Shown: positions 1-8,365, numbered from the stretch's first letter. The stretch is DNA of 64,000 bases from an uncultured Alistipes sp. (GCA_900544265.1 UQUQ01000004.1:1-64000); one strand, 5' to 3'. A program made the numbers and translations. Notes: a model not told the origin generated them from the letters alone.

Positions 1-146
1 ATATATCGCATTCATTTCCCAATGAAGAATATCTCCACTCTCCGGAAAACTCCGGGAATCTCAAAGGGGGAACATTAACGAATACCGAATCTCAAAAGTC
101 TCTTTTATTTCTATCTTCCTGCTACATTATTCAAACCTTACAGAAT
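1..146. other. left-edge sequence with no recognisable gene
   Basis: AT-rich sequence before the recombinase start. I see no tRNA, no convincing ORF and no clear promoter. If the recombinase marks an integrated element, an attachment site could lie here or beyond the window edge, but nothing identifies one. Confidence 0.5.
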
Positions 147-1073
147 ATGATAGCAGAAACCAAACTTTCAGAGATTGTCTCTCTTTGGAAAGAGGACAAA
201 AAACAGTATGTAAAGCGCTCGACCTTCGCAGCCTACACATTATTGATTGAAAACCACATCTTGCCGGTATTCGGGAAAATGACACTCGTCGAAGAAACGA
301 ACGTACAAGCGTTCGTATTCCAGAAACTCGAAGAGGGATTAAGCCATAAAACAATCAAGGATATTCTGATCGTCTTGAAAATGATACTCCGCTTTGGTGT
401 CAAAAATCAAATGATCGAATATCGGCAAATCGACATTAAGTTCCCTACCGAACGCAACAAACATACGATTGATATTTTATGCCGTTCGCACCACCGATTC
501 ATTATGGAGCATATACAAACCCACTTCACATTCAAAAATCTCGGCATTTACATTTGTTTGAGCACCGGAATCCGGATTGGCGAGATCTGTGCCCTGACTT
601 GGGACGATCTGGATGTCGAGAACGGAATCATCCATATCCGAAAGACTATCCAACGAATCTATATTGTTGACGAAGGTCAAAAACGCACCGAAGTGATTCT
701 CGATACCCCTAAAACAAAAAACTCAATCCGAGAGATTCCCATGACAAAAGATTTGTTGAAAATAATCCGTCCCATCAAGAAAGTCGTCAACGGCTGTTTC
801 TACGTTTTAACCAATGATCCGAAGCCTACCGAACCGCGCACCTATCGGAACTACTACAAGCAGTTCATGCAATCGCTTGGGCTGCCTTTAATGAAATTTC
901 ATGGGCTACGACATAGCTTCGCCACACGCTGCATCGAGAGCAAATGCGACTATAAGACCGTCAGCGTATTGTTGGGACACTCAAATATCAGTACGACACT
1001 CAATCTCTACGTCCACCCCAATCTGGAACAGAAGAAACGATGTATGAATCAGATGGCTAGATTATTAAAATAA
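147..1073 (+). CDS. tyrosine-type site-specific recombinase (phage-type integrase)
   Basis: A 308-residue tyrosine recombinase, expected to catalyse strand exchange between attachment sites through a 3'-phosphotyrosine intermediate. The catalytic set is visible: Arg143 in STGIRIGE, His252 and Arg255 in HGLRHS, His278 in LGHSN and the nucleophile Tyr288 in LNLYVHP. Residues 1-105 fit a SAM-like core-binding domain. It is shorter than the roughly 400-residue integrases of Bacteroides conjugative transposons because the extra N-terminal arm-binding domain is absent. The gene is more AT-rich than the core genes to the right and lies 76 bp upstream of the AT-rich dGTPase-like gene, so it probably marks an acquired segment. 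The domain assignment is secure; the element and att sites are not identified. Confidence 0.93.
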   Translation: MIAETKLSEIVSLWKEDKKQYVKRSTFAAYTLLIENHILPVFGKMTLVEETNVQAFVFQKLEEGLSHKTIKDILIVLKMILRFGVKNQMIEYRQIDIKFPTERNKHTIDILCRSHHRFIMEHIQTHFTFKNLGIYICLSTGIRIGEICALTWDDLDVENGIIHIRKTIQRIYIVDEGQKRTEVILDTPKTKNSIREIPMTKDLLKIIRPIKKVVNGCFYVLTNDPKPTEPRTYRNYYKQFMQSLGLPLMKFHGLRHSFATRCIESKCDYKTVSVLLGHSNISTTLNLYVHPNLEQKKRCMNQMARLLK

Positions 1074-1121
1074 AACATTCAAGAAGCTGAAACTACTTAA
1101 TTATATCTTATCAAAAAACAG

Positions 1122-1129
1122 TATATTTG
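1122..1129 (+). promoter_or_regulatory. Bacteroidetes -7 promoter box (TATATTTG)
   Basis: Matches the TAnnTTTG -7 consensus and lies 20 bp before the ATG of the dGTPase-like gene. A -33 TTTG is not clear. It suggests that this gene pair has its own promoter separate from the recombinase. Confidence 0.5.
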
Positions 1130-1149
1130 CAACAATAGAAAAGATAATT

Positions 1150-2622
1150 ATGGAAACCATCGATTGGAAAAGCTACTTATCTGCAGAGAGGTTACGACCT
1201 TCAAAAGCGTCAAGCACTCGAATTGCTTACAGAGATATGCGAAATGAATTTGAAAGTGATTTTGGGCGAGTCATTTTTAGTGCTGCAGCAAGAAGATTGC
1301 ACGACAAGACCCAAGTAGTACCTCTCACTTCTGATGACAACATACATTCGCGATTGACTCATTCTATTGAGGTAATGAATATTGGAGCTTCTCTCATAAA
1401 GAATATATGCCGAAGCAGTGAATTTAAACGCATTTTCCCTGACAGCTATTCAGTAATAGAAGAACAGGCAAATGCAATTATTCAAACAATCTGCATTATC
1501 CATGATATTGGGAATCCTCCATTTGGACATTTTGGCGAAGAAACTATTGCTGAATATTTTAAACAATATTTTGCTAAGAATCCAAAGATTTTAGACGCCA
1601 AACAGTCATGGATTATTGACTTTACAGAATACGATGGTAATGCTCAAGGGTTTAGAGTTATCACTAAATTGCAATGTTTAGAAGATTTATATGGTTTAAA
1701 TCTTACATATGCATCATTAGCAGCATATCTTAAATATCCAAATTGGGACAAAAAAGATAAAACAAAAGGTATATCCTTTCATAAGCATGGTGTGTTTTGT
1801 GCGGATTGCAGTTATGCAGAAAAGGTCCTAGCAGGCTGCATGTGCAATGAAAACCAACGTCATCCCTTATCGTATATTATGGAAGCCGCTGATTCCATTT
1901 GTTACCTCAGCATGGATATTGAAGATGCATATAATAAAGGATGGATAGACATTAATGATATTCAAGATTTCTTATCTACAAAAGTTAAAGACATAAAAGA
2001 CCCAGAATTAAAAACAAAAACTCAATCTATAATTACAAAACTCTTTGCGTCAACATCCAAAATAAGTAGAAAAAAGATTGTTGATTTTCGAGTTGCATTA
2101 ATACAATATTTTGTAACACTAGCCGTTTCTAATTATTTAAGCAATATAAAAGCAGTATTTACAGGGAAATATAACAAAGAGCTCATAAAAGACGATGATT
2201 GTGGAATTGCTGAAATATTAGGTGATTTTTGCCATTATAAAATTTTCTCACATAAAGATATTCAGTCGATCGAATTAACCGGACATTCAGTTCTAAATGG
2301 ATTAATGGATATTTATATCAATCTATTTATGCATAATGAACGATCATTTCGTAATCGAGGAAAAAATATGATTTCTAAATCAATTATGCGAGCAAATATT
2401 TTAGACTATCTGGTAGATGCTAAATTGATAAAATATGAAAATGGAAGATACATAAATATATCGGACAATACAGAAATTAACATTGAAAAATTATGTGATA
2501 CCTTTGATATTGAACAATTCCCTAATTACTATAAGTTGCGGACAATAGTCGATCATATTTCAGGTATGACTGATAAATTTGCAGTAAGCCAATACCAAAA
2601 ATTAAGTGGGCAACGAATTTAA
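1150..2622 (+). CDS. HD-domain dGTPase-like deoxynucleoside triphosphohydrolase
   Basis: A 490-residue protein of the dGTP triphosphohydrolase family, whose members cleave dNTPs to deoxynucleoside plus triphosphate with a metal-bound HD site. Visible ligands are His71 (SRLTHSIEV), His118-Asp119 (HDIGNPPFGHFGEE) and Asp248 (EAADSICYL). The N-terminal RLHDKTQV segment is also typical of dGTPases, and the length is normal for the family. The gene is markedly AT-rich compared with the GC-rich core, sits directly after a recombinase and overlaps the next gene by 17 bp, which implies co-expression. Family knowledge: some dGTPases deplete dNTPs during phage infection, while others are housekeeping. 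The mobile context favours defence, but this is inference. Confidence 0.88.
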   Translation: METIDWKSYLSAERLRPSKASSTRIAYRDMRNEFESDFGRVIFSAAARRLHDKTQVVPLTSDDNIHSRLTHSIEVMNIGASLIKNICRSSEFKRIFPDSYSVIEEQANAIIQTICIIHDIGNPPFGHFGEETIAEYFKQYFAKNPKILDAKQSWIIDFTEYDGNAQGFRVITKLQCLEDLYGLNLTYASLAAYLKYPNWDKKDKTKGISFHKHGVFCADCSYAEKVLAGCMCNENQRHPLSYIMEAADSICYLSMDIEDAYNKGWIDINDIQDFLSTKVKDIKDPELKTKTQSIITKLFASTSKISRKKIVDFRVALIQYFVTLAVSNYLSNIKAVFTGKYNKELIKDDDCGIAEILGDFCHYKIFSHKDIQSIELTGHSVLNGLMDIYINLFMHNERSFRNRGKNMISKSIMRANILDYLVDAKLIKYENGRYINISDNTEINIEKLCDTFDIEQFPNYYKLRTIVDHISGMTDKFAVSQYQKLSGQRI

Positions 2623-3334
2623 CTATAATAATAAGGAAATTATTAAAATTTCTTATCCTTCATTTTTTGACTATCTTAAAATGAGGGTATTAGATGGTGT
2701 TTCTCTAGAAATATTAAATTTAATTGTAGAGCAATCTGATGTATATATTTTCAGCGGAATAATTCGTGATTATTTTTTACAGAATAATAAACCAATCCGA
2801 GATATAGATATTGTAATTGCTCACAATATTAATTGGTTATCCATTATTAGGAAATATCACCACTTGACGCAAATAACAAAAAATTCCTTTGGTGGATACA
2901 AGATACGCATAAACAATTTAACTATAGATCTTTGGTCATTAAAAGACACATGGGGAATCATCCATGGAAAATATAAATTAACCCCACAAAACCTCATTCG
3001 CACTGCTTTCTTTAATTTTTCTGCTATTTTATATTCTATTCGCGACAGACAATTTTACATACATAAATCATTCTCCTCATTCTTATACAATAAAGAAATA
3101 GATGTAGTATATCAGGTAAATCCCAATATTCCATTATGTATTATTAATAGTTTACATTATTCCAGAACTCTCAAGATGAATCTATCTGAATCGCTAAAAC
3201 GGTGGATAATTGATCATTTTAACATTAATTACAACTACGAGCTTACGCAACAAAAACATTGGCATAGAATACAATATACAAACGATGAGATATTTACATT
3301 TTGCTTGCATTGCAAATATTCATTAAAAAAATAA
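2606..3334 (+). CDS. poly(A)-polymerase-head-type nucleotidyltransferase
   Basis: A 242-residue protein with the signature of the class II nucleotidyltransferase head domain found in poly(A) polymerase and CCA-adding enzymes: Gly51, Arg54-Asp55 (FSGIIRDYF) followed by the metal-binding Asp66-Ile-Asp68 (RDIDIVI). It lacks the long C-terminal RNA-binding region of housekeeping CCA enzymes, so it is unlikely to be the cell's tRNA nucleotidyltransferase. The apparent GTG start at 2606 lies inside the dGTPase gene, a 17-bp overlap consistent with translational coupling; a later ATG near 2681 would still retain the catalytic motif. The gene is extremely AT-rich. The target (tRNA, nucleotide or protein) is unknown. 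A defence partner role is inferred from context. Confidence 0.7.
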   Translation: MGNEFNYNNKEIIKISYPSFFDYLKMRVLDGVSLEILNLIVEQSDVYIFSGIIRDYFLQNNKPIRDIDIVIAHNINWLSIIRKYHHLTQITKNSFGGYKIRINNLTIDLWSLKDTWGIIHGKYKLTPQNLIRTAFFNFSAILYSIRDRQFYIHKSFSSFLYNKEIDVVYQVNPNIPLCIINSLHYSRTLKMNLSESLKRWIIDHFNINYNYELTQQKHWHRIQYTNDEIFTFCLHCKYSLKK

Positions 3335-3687
3335 TATTTCTAGCAGGAATTTATATTCTATGTAAACGAATAAAAATATCCCAAAGACAATCTTGGTATA
3401 AGTAAAATTTGGCTGATACCACAATACTAAATAAGCAAAGCCGGCATCGTTCCACTAAATAGAATTCACATACATTTTATTTTCGGAAATACCCGGCAGT
3501 TCAAAATTATACATATTCAGTGGCTATAAAAAAGAATGAAGCTATCTCATTGGCACTATTATTACCAACATAGTTGTATATACAGTTCTAAAAGTCCAAC
3601 AACAAGAAAGTCTCAAAATACAGAATATAAAACGGATGTCTCAAGATTATGGAGATTATAACAACTCAATAACTATCATAAAATAAG
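3335..3687. other. AT-rich non-coding gap, probable boundary of the acquired segment
   Basis: No convincing ORF, RNA or terminator is seen. Base composition changes from AT-rich to the GC-rich remains of an SDR gene at its right end, so the boundary of the acquired segment probably falls here. I could not find matching direct repeats that would prove att sites. Confidence 0.4.
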
Positions 3688-4099
3688 AGGACTACTTTTA
3701 TTACTAGCGGGACTACCGGAATCGGCGTAGTTTCCGTACGAAAAATCATCGCCAAGGGCAAAAACGTCGGCTCTGTGGATATTAACAAGTAGGTAGCCAT
3801 GCTGCTTGCGGACGAGTTTAACTGTTCCGAACCCACTCGTTCGTGGAGAGACATCCACGTCAATACCGTCTGCACCGGCGCAATCCGCTCGCCGCTATTC
3901 GACAATCTATCCATAAAGTTCGCCGAGGAGAACCACTGCATGTCGTGATTGCTGGCACCAGGAGAATGCCCTCTACATACGCGGCAGCGCCGGACGACCC
4001 GAAGAGGTGGCCGAGGTGGTCTACTTCCTCGCATCGGATGCCTCGAGCTTCTGCACAGGCTCCCACTACCTGGTAGACGGAGGTCTCGTAGCCGGTTAA
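3688..4099 (+). pseudogene. degraded short-chain dehydrogenase/reductase (SDR) remnant
   Basis: Three pieces of an SDR can be read. The N-terminal Rossmann turn reads TSGTTGIGVV and is followed by an in-frame TAG at 3790-3792. A middle piece reads VNTVCTGAIRSPL, matching the usual VNxVxPGxIxTP segment, and ends at a TGA at 3946-3948. In another frame, an intact C-terminus containing [16 protein letters not shown] and GSHYLVDGG ends at TAA 4097-4099. The region that should hold the catalytic Tyr-x3-Lys is missing, so about 90-100 residues are deleted. The gene has suffered deletion, stops and a frameshift. Its GC-rich codons suggest a host gene decaying beside an insertion. Confidence 0.8.
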
Positions 4100-4127
4100 T
4101 CGTTCCAATTATCCGAAACAGTCCATT

Positions 4128-4157
4128 AGACCCGCATGAAACAATTCATGCGGGTCT
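4128..4157. terminator. perfect 13-bp hairpin downstream of the SDR remnant
   Basis: AGACCCGCATGAA pairs exactly with TTCATGCGGGTCT around a 4-nt loop. It lies 29 bp after the SDR stop codon, so it was probably that gene's terminator, although no strong T-run follows. Confidence 0.55.
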
Positions 4158-4210
4158 AACTATATCCTCCTCTACCGACCTGTCGAAACAACCTCCCATA
4201 TCACCCCGGA

Positions 4211-4275
4211 ATTGAATAAATATTCAATCCTGGATTTAGAGATTTACAGAAATCTGGAATTCTGTAAATCTCTAA
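4211..4275. repeat. two adjacent palindromes
   Basis: The first, 4211-4228, is ATTGAATA-AA-TATTCAAT. The second has perfect 16-bp arms at 4236-4251 and 4260-4275 around an 8-nt centre. Both lie just downstream of the minus-strand small ORF at 4292-4486, so they may end its transcript. They may equally be recombination or protein-binding sites. They are AT-rich, unlike the core terminators in this window. Confidence 0.6.
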
Positions 4276-4291
4276 TAAACTACCGGCATAG

Positions 4292-4486
4292 TTACCTCGA
4301 TCGTTGCTCTTTCAGCCGCAGTAAATGCCGTTGGGGATCGAATCCGAATGCCTCGCCACTTGCTTCCCCAGCCCGAATGGCTGCCGACAAGACTGCCAAC
4401 CGGTAATCTTGTTCCATGTCATGCTGTTTTGGCCGATCCGAAGTTGCAGACTCCGACCGATATTTTGAGATGCAAACCTTTTTCAT
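4292..4486 (-). CDS. 64-residue small protein with a ParD-antitoxin-like C-terminus
   Basis: The C-terminal half (AAIRAGEASGEAFGFDP, then a basic helix) resembles the toxin-binding tail of ParD-type antitoxins, which carry a leading AL-x3-I-x-EGExSG and then FDxxxF pattern. No ribbon-helix-helix domain precedes it and no ParE-like toxin is next to it. Support for a real gene comes from a good promoter upstream on the same strand (TTTG at 4579-4576, 21-nt spacer, TATATTTG at 4554-4547) and hairpins just downstream. It may be an orphan or decayed antitoxin. The family call is tentative and rests on a short resemblance. Confidence 0.38.
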   Translation of the reverse strand: MKKVCISKYRSESATSDRPKQHDMEQDYRLAVLSAAIRAGEASGEAFGFDPQRHLLRLKEQRSR

Positions 4487-4546
4487 AAACTTAACCTATA
4501 GCAGAATCCAATCGAACGGCTATCTACCACCTTCGACCTATAGGAC

Positions 4547-4579
4547 CAAATATACAAAAAAACCGCCTGCTTCCGCAAA
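4547..4579 (-). promoter_or_regulatory. minus-strand promoter (TTTG / TATATTTG)
   Basis: On the minus strand, TTTG (4579-4576) is followed after 21 nt by TATATTTG (4554-4547), the Bacteroidetes -33/-7 arrangement. It would drive the 64-residue ORF starting at 4486. It is divergent from, and adjacent to, the plus-strand promoter at 4590-4621. Confidence 0.6.
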
Positions 4580-4589
4580 ATTTTCCGCA

Positions 4590-4621
4590 TTTGGAGAATT
4601 CCGGGATTTTCACTACTTTTG
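4590..4621 (+). promoter_or_regulatory. plus-strand promoter (TTTG / TACTTTTG) of a candidate small RNA
   Basis: TTTG at 4590-4593, a 20-nt spacer and TACTTTTG at 4614-4621 make one of the cleanest promoter matches in the window. No long ORF follows; a terminator follows at 4765-4794. Confidence 0.65.
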
Positions 4622-4627
4622 CATTGT

Positions 4628-4794
4628 CTGACAGGAAGATACAGACGCGATGCAACGCAGCGCAGAAAACCGGTGGGCAAGGCGGTAACCAAGCCTTAAA
4701 AGTTTGCTTAATATTCTGATATACAGATAGGTTTCTATTGTGTCGGAGTACCTTTATCCGCACAAGGGAGCCTTTTCCGGGGCTCCTTTTTTAT
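4628..4794 (+). ncRNA. candidate small RNA of about 165 nt, unidentified
   Basis: A strong promoter (-7 box at 4614-4621) and an intrinsic terminator (4765-4794) bracket about 165 nt with no substantial ORF. The only reading frame is a 12-codon ORF at 4650-4688. Internal pairing includes AAGGC with GCCTT around 4680-4700. I do not recognise 6S, SRP, tmRNA, RNase P or a riboswitch consensus. It could also be an attenuated leader for the flavin reductase gene that starts 260 bp further on. The ends are inferred from the signals only. Confidence 0.5.
4765..4794 (+). terminator. intrinsic terminator of the candidate small RNA
   Basis: GGAGCC pairs with GGCTCC around a short loop and is followed by TTTTTTATT, a canonical GC stem with a U-tract. 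The stem sequence closely resembles the terminator at 10760-10791. Nothing recognisable lies between it and the flavin reductase start at 5056. Confidence 0.8.
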
Positions 4795-5055
4795 TTGCCG
4801 GGACTCCTTATTATATGTACGGTTCCGGCGGCCGGGAAGCCGCAGCCGCCCCGTCGCCCCCCGTCGCCCTCCGCGGCGGAATCCTGCAAGAAAAGGCTCC
4901 GCCACGTCGCCGAAGACGGGAAAGGCCTCCGTCGCGAAGGGCGTATCCGCACAGCAGGGACGCGCCATGCGGTCGGAAAAACCGATCCGGATTTTGAAGA
5001 GTCGCCGATTTCTTGTAATTTTCGTAAAATTTCACGGACTTAACTGCAAACCAAC

Positions 5056-5613
5056 ATGAGAAAGGATTTCGGAGCGAAAAGCTGGCTCTTCCCGATGCCG
5101 GTGCTGATCGTGGCGGCCTACGACGAGGAGGGGGTGCCCAACGTCATGAATGCCGCGTGGGGCGGGATGTTCACCGACGAGACGATCGGTCTCTGCCTCT
5201 CCGCCGGGCACAAAACCACGAAAGACATCCTCGCGACGCGGGCCTTCACCGTCAGCATGGCCACCGCCGACCAGGTCACGGCCTGCGACTACGCGGGGCT
5301 TGTCTCGGGCAACAAGGTCCCCGACAAGTTCGCCCGGGCGGGATTCCACGCCACACGCTCGACGCACGTCAACGCCCCGCTGATCGACGAGCTGCCGATG
5401 GCGCTCGAGTGCGAGCTGCTCTCCTACGACCCCGCGAGCTGCCACCTGGTCGGCCGCATCGTCAACATCTCGGCCGACGAGCGCATCCTCACCGACGGAG
5501 AGATCGACCGGCACCGGCTGCGTCCGATCACCTACGATCCGATCCGCCTCGAATACGTCGAGCTGGGCGACACGGCCGGCAAGGCCTTCTCCTGCGGCAA
5601 GGAGCTGAAGTAA
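5056..5613 (+). CDS. flavin reductase family protein (flavoredoxin-like)
   Basis: A 185-residue protein of the FMN-binding split-barrel flavin reductase family. The start (KSWLFPMPVLIVAAYDEEGVPNVMNAAW) matches the family pattern in which the first strands form the FMN pocket. The GLCLSAGHKTTKDI segment and the later FTVSMAT strand are also typical, and the length is usual for flavoredoxin-like proteins. These enzymes reduce FMN with NAD(P)H or act as electron carriers; the partner is not evident here. It is a cytosolic protein with no signal peptide, and it appears to be transcribed alone. A small-RNA-like unit ends 260 bp upstream and may be its leader. Confidence 0.85.
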   Translation: MRKDFGAKSWLFPMPVLIVAAYDEEGVPNVMNAAWGGMFTDETIGLCLSAGHKTTKDILATRAFTVSMATADQVTACDYAGLVSGNKVPDKFARAGFHATRSTHVNAPLIDELPMALECELLSYDPASCHLVGRIVNISADERILTDGEIDRHRLRPITYDPIRLEYVELGDTAGKAFSCGKELK

Positions 5614-5790
5614 CCCGCGTGCAAACCGGTGCAGCCGGGAGCGACGGGGTGGGGCCGGAAGGGCGGAAGGTCAGAAACAGCGCATGCGTTCCGTTCCCGG
5701 TCTTCGCCCGCGGTCCGTGTAAGCCGGTTTACCGCGTTACGTGCGGACCGCCGTTTCACACGCGAAACGGAGCGGCCCGACAGAGAGTCC

Positions 5791-6498
5791 ATGATACAAA
5801 CTGCCATGAAACATTATTTGGAAAGTGCGGCCGATGTGGAGCGCCGCTGTCTGGAGCTGGGCTTCCTGCCCTTCTTCCGGTGCGGCATCCCCGGCTTCTC
5901 GATCGAGGAGATGATCTCCCCGGAATACTGGTTCACCGACGAGGAGGGGGCCTGGGAGTGGAAAGGGCCCGTCATCCGCGAGGGACACTGCGCCTACGGC
6001 AAGTTCTTCAACCGCAAGGCGGGCTTTGTCAGCCGCGCGTGGCTCGCGGACTGGGCCAACTACCGGCGCTCGCGGCCGCTGGCGCCGGACGAGGATACGG
6101 CGGCGCTCGACGACGTGGTCATGCAGACCATCCAGGTCGAGGGGACGGCCACCATCCAGGAGCTGCGCCGCATGCTCGGCTTCGCCAGGGGGCGCGGACG
6201 GCGCACGGCCAGGGAGCTCGCCGACGAGGTCCCGGAGGATGAAAAGATCTCGCTCGACCCGGTGCTGACGCGCCTGCAGATGGAGATGCGGCTCGTCATC
6301 GCCGACTTCGAATACAACCTCGACCGCCACGGCAACCCCTACGGCTGGGGCGTGGCCCGCTACACGGCACCCGAGACGCTCTACGGAGAGCTGATCGCCG
6401 ACTGCACGCCCGCGGAGTCGTTCGTCCGCATCCGCGACCACTTCCGCACGCTCTTTCCCGAAGCCACGGACCGACAGCTGCTGAAACTCATCGGCTGA
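5791..6498 (+). CDS. AlkZ-related winged-helix DNA-binding protein
   Basis: About 235 residues resembling the small AlkZ-related (winged-helix, HTH_42-like) proteins of Bacteroidales, relatives of DNA glycosylases that unhook crosslinks. A helix-turn-helix-like segment, TATIQELRRMLGF, sits near the middle and is followed by paired basic and acidic helices. I chose ATG 5791 (MIQTAMKH); an ATG at 5806 is an alternative, and sequence upstream of 5791 reads as non-coding. Glycosylase activity cannot be claimed because the QxQ-type catalytic signature of AlkZ is not evident. It is transcribed in the same direction as the flavin reductase but 177 bp away, so co-transcription is uncertain. Confidence 0.6.
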   Translation: MIQTAMKHYLESAADVERRCLELGFLPFFRCGIPGFSIEEMISPEYWFTDEEGAWEWKGPVIREGHCAYGKFFNRKAGFVSRAWLADWANYRRSRPLAPDEDTAALDDVVMQTIQVEGTATIQELRRMLGFARGRGRRTARELADEVPEDEKISLDPVLTRLQMEMRLVIADFEYNLDRHGNPYGWGVARYTAPETLYGELIADCTPAESFVRIRDHFRTLFPEATDRQLLKLIG

Positions 6499-6880
6499 CC
6501 CGCCGCAGCCCTCCGCGGAAAAAGAGCACACCGCCGCGGCCCGAAGAGGTATGCGGAAAAACCATCCGGAGCTGGCCATCCGGGGGCTGTCCGGGGATCT
6601 GCCCGAGGGCCTGTCCGGGAAGAGCATTCGGAAAGACCGTCCGCGACATCAGCACCACCCGCTCCCCGGAACCGGAAGGCGCTCGCCCGGAAAAGTGAGG
6701 GGCTCGGAAAGCGCCTCATCCGGAGGGAGAAGAGCCCCGGGAGGCGCACGGCCGCCTGCCGGATGCGACCGCACAACGGCTTTCGGCATTTTCCCGCGCG
6801 CAAAGTTTCCGGATCCGAGGAAACTTCGTATATTTGCAGGCTGAAAACGAAGCAAAAAACAAAACAAAAATATTTTGACT
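6499..6880. other. GC-rich intergenic region with the proS promoter
   Basis: No gene is seen. A Bacteroidetes -7 box, TATATTTG, lies at 6829-6836, about 45 bp before the proS start. The rest is GC-rich with many CCGG and TCCGG motifs, similar in texture to the repeat-bearing gaps elsewhere in the window. Confidence 0.5.
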
Positions 6881-8365
6881 ATGGCAAAGGAACTCAAAGA
6901 CCTGACGAAGTCGGACGAGAACTACTCGCAGTGGTACAACGACCTCGTGGTAAAGGCGGGCCTGGCCGAGAACTCGGCCGTCCGCGGATGTATGGTCATC
7001 AAACCCTACGGCTACGCCATCTGGGAGAAGATGCACGACGCGCTGGACAAGATGTTCAAGGAGACCGGGCACCAGAACGCCTACTTCCCGCTGTTCATCC
7101 CCAAATCGTTCTTCTCGAAGGAGGCCCACCACGTCGAGGGCTTTGCCAAGGAGTGCGCCGTGGTGACGCACTACCGTCTGAAGAACGACCCCGAGGGCAA
7201 GGGCGTCGTCGTGGACCCCGACGCCAAGCTCGAGGAGGAGCTCATCGTGCGCCCGACGTCGGAGACGATCATCTGGAACACCTACAAGAACTGGATCCAG
7301 TCCTACCGCGACCTGCCGATCCTCTGCAACCAGTGGGCCAACGTCGTGCGCTGGGAGATGCGCACGCGCCTGTTCCTGCGCACGGCCGAATTCCTCTGGC
7401 AGGAGGGGCACACGGCCCACGCCACACGCGAGGAGGCCATCGCCGAGGCCACGAAGATGATCCACGTCTACGAGCGCTTCGCCCGCGAGTGGATGTCGCT
7501 GCCGGTCATCGTCGGACACAAGTCCCCGAACGAGCGCTTCGCCGGCGCCGAGGACACGCTCACGATCGAGGCGATGATGCAGGACGGCAAGGCCCTGCAG
7601 AGCGGCACGTCGCACTTCCTCGGGCAGAACTTCGCCAAGGCCTTCGACGTGCAGTATGTCAACAAGGAGGGCAAGCTGGAGTATGTCTGGGCTACGTCGT
7701 GGGGCGTTTCGACGCGTCTGATGGGCGCCCTCATCATGGCCCACTCGGACAACAACGGACTGGTCCTGCCGCCGAAGCTGGCACCGATCCAGGTCGTCAT
7801 GGTCCCCATCTACAAGACCGCCGAGCAGCTGGCAGCCATCTGCGAGCGCTTCGACGCCATCGCCGCCGAGCTGCGCGAGCGCGGCATCAGCGTCAAGATC
7901 GACGACCGCGACAACGTCCGTCCGGGCTTCAAGTTCTCGGAATACGAGCTCAAGGGCGTGCCGGTGCGGCTGGCCATGGGCGGCCGCGACATGGAGAACG
8001 GCACAATCGAGCTGGTGCGCCGCGACACGCTCGAGAAGGAGACCGTCCCGCAGCAGGGGCTGGTCGAACTCATCGAGAAGCTCCTGGGCGAGATTCAGGA
8101 AAACATCTACCGCAAGGCGCTCACGTTCCGCGACTCGATGATTACGAAGGTCGACACGTGGGAGGAGTTCAAGCGTGTGCTCGACGAGAAGGGCGGCTTC
8201 ATCTCGGCCCACTGGGACGGCACGGTCGAGACCGAGGTGGCCATCAAGGATGCCACGAAGGCCACGATCCGCTGCATCCCACTCGACGTCGTCGACGAGG
8301 AGGGCACCTGCATCTACTCGGGCAAGCCGTCGCACCGCCGCGTGCTCTTCGCCCGCAGCTACTGA
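6881..8365 (+). CDS. proS: prolyl-tRNA synthetase, class 3 (archaeal/eukaryotic type)
   Basis: A 494-residue class II aminoacyl-tRNA synthetase that charges tRNA-Pro. It starts [19 protein letters not shown] and contains motif 2 around [20 protein letters not shown] and motif 3 near the [21 protein letters not shown] stretch. It lacks the roughly 180-residue insertion (editing) domain of the bacterial ProRS, and the C-terminal zinc-domain-like region fits the archaeal/eukaryotic type common in Bacteroidetes. ATG 6881 is preferred over an upstream TTG at 6875. The gene has its own promoter box at 6829-6836 and an intrinsic terminator at 8394-8424, so it is monocistronic. Confidence 0.97.
   Translation: MAKELKDLTKSDENYSQWYNDLVVKAGLAENSAVRGCMVIKPYGYAIWEKMHDALDKMFKETGHQNAYFPLFIPKSFFSKEAHHVEGFAKECAVVTHYRLKNDPEGKGVVVDPDAKLEEELIVRPTSETIIWNTYKNWIQSYRDLPILCNQWANVVRWEMRTRLFLRTAEFLWQEGHTAHATREEAIAEATKMIHVYERFAREWMSLPVIVGHKSPNERFAGAEDTLTIEAMMQDGKALQSGTSHFLGQNFAKAFDVQYVNKEGKLEYVWATSWGVSTRLMGALIMAHSDNNGLVLPPKLAPIQVVMVPIYKTAEQLAAICERFDAIAAELRERGISVKIDDRDNVRPGFKFSEYELKGVPVRLAMGGRDMENGTIELVRRDTLEKETVPQQGLVELIEKLLGEIQENIYRKALTFRDSMITKVDTWEEFKRVLDEKGGFISAHWDGTVETEVAIKDATKATIRCIPLDVVDEEGTCIYSGKPSHRRVLFARSY

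Noticed and set aside
1..3334. A full integrative conjugative element
   Set aside because: No mobilisation, conjugation, excision or replication genes are visible, and no att repeats were found. Only a recombinase and two cargo genes are supported.
4628..4794. Identification of the candidate small RNA as 6S, SRP RNA or a cobalamin/FMN riboswitch
   Set aside because: None of the conserved core sequences of those families that I know could be found in it.
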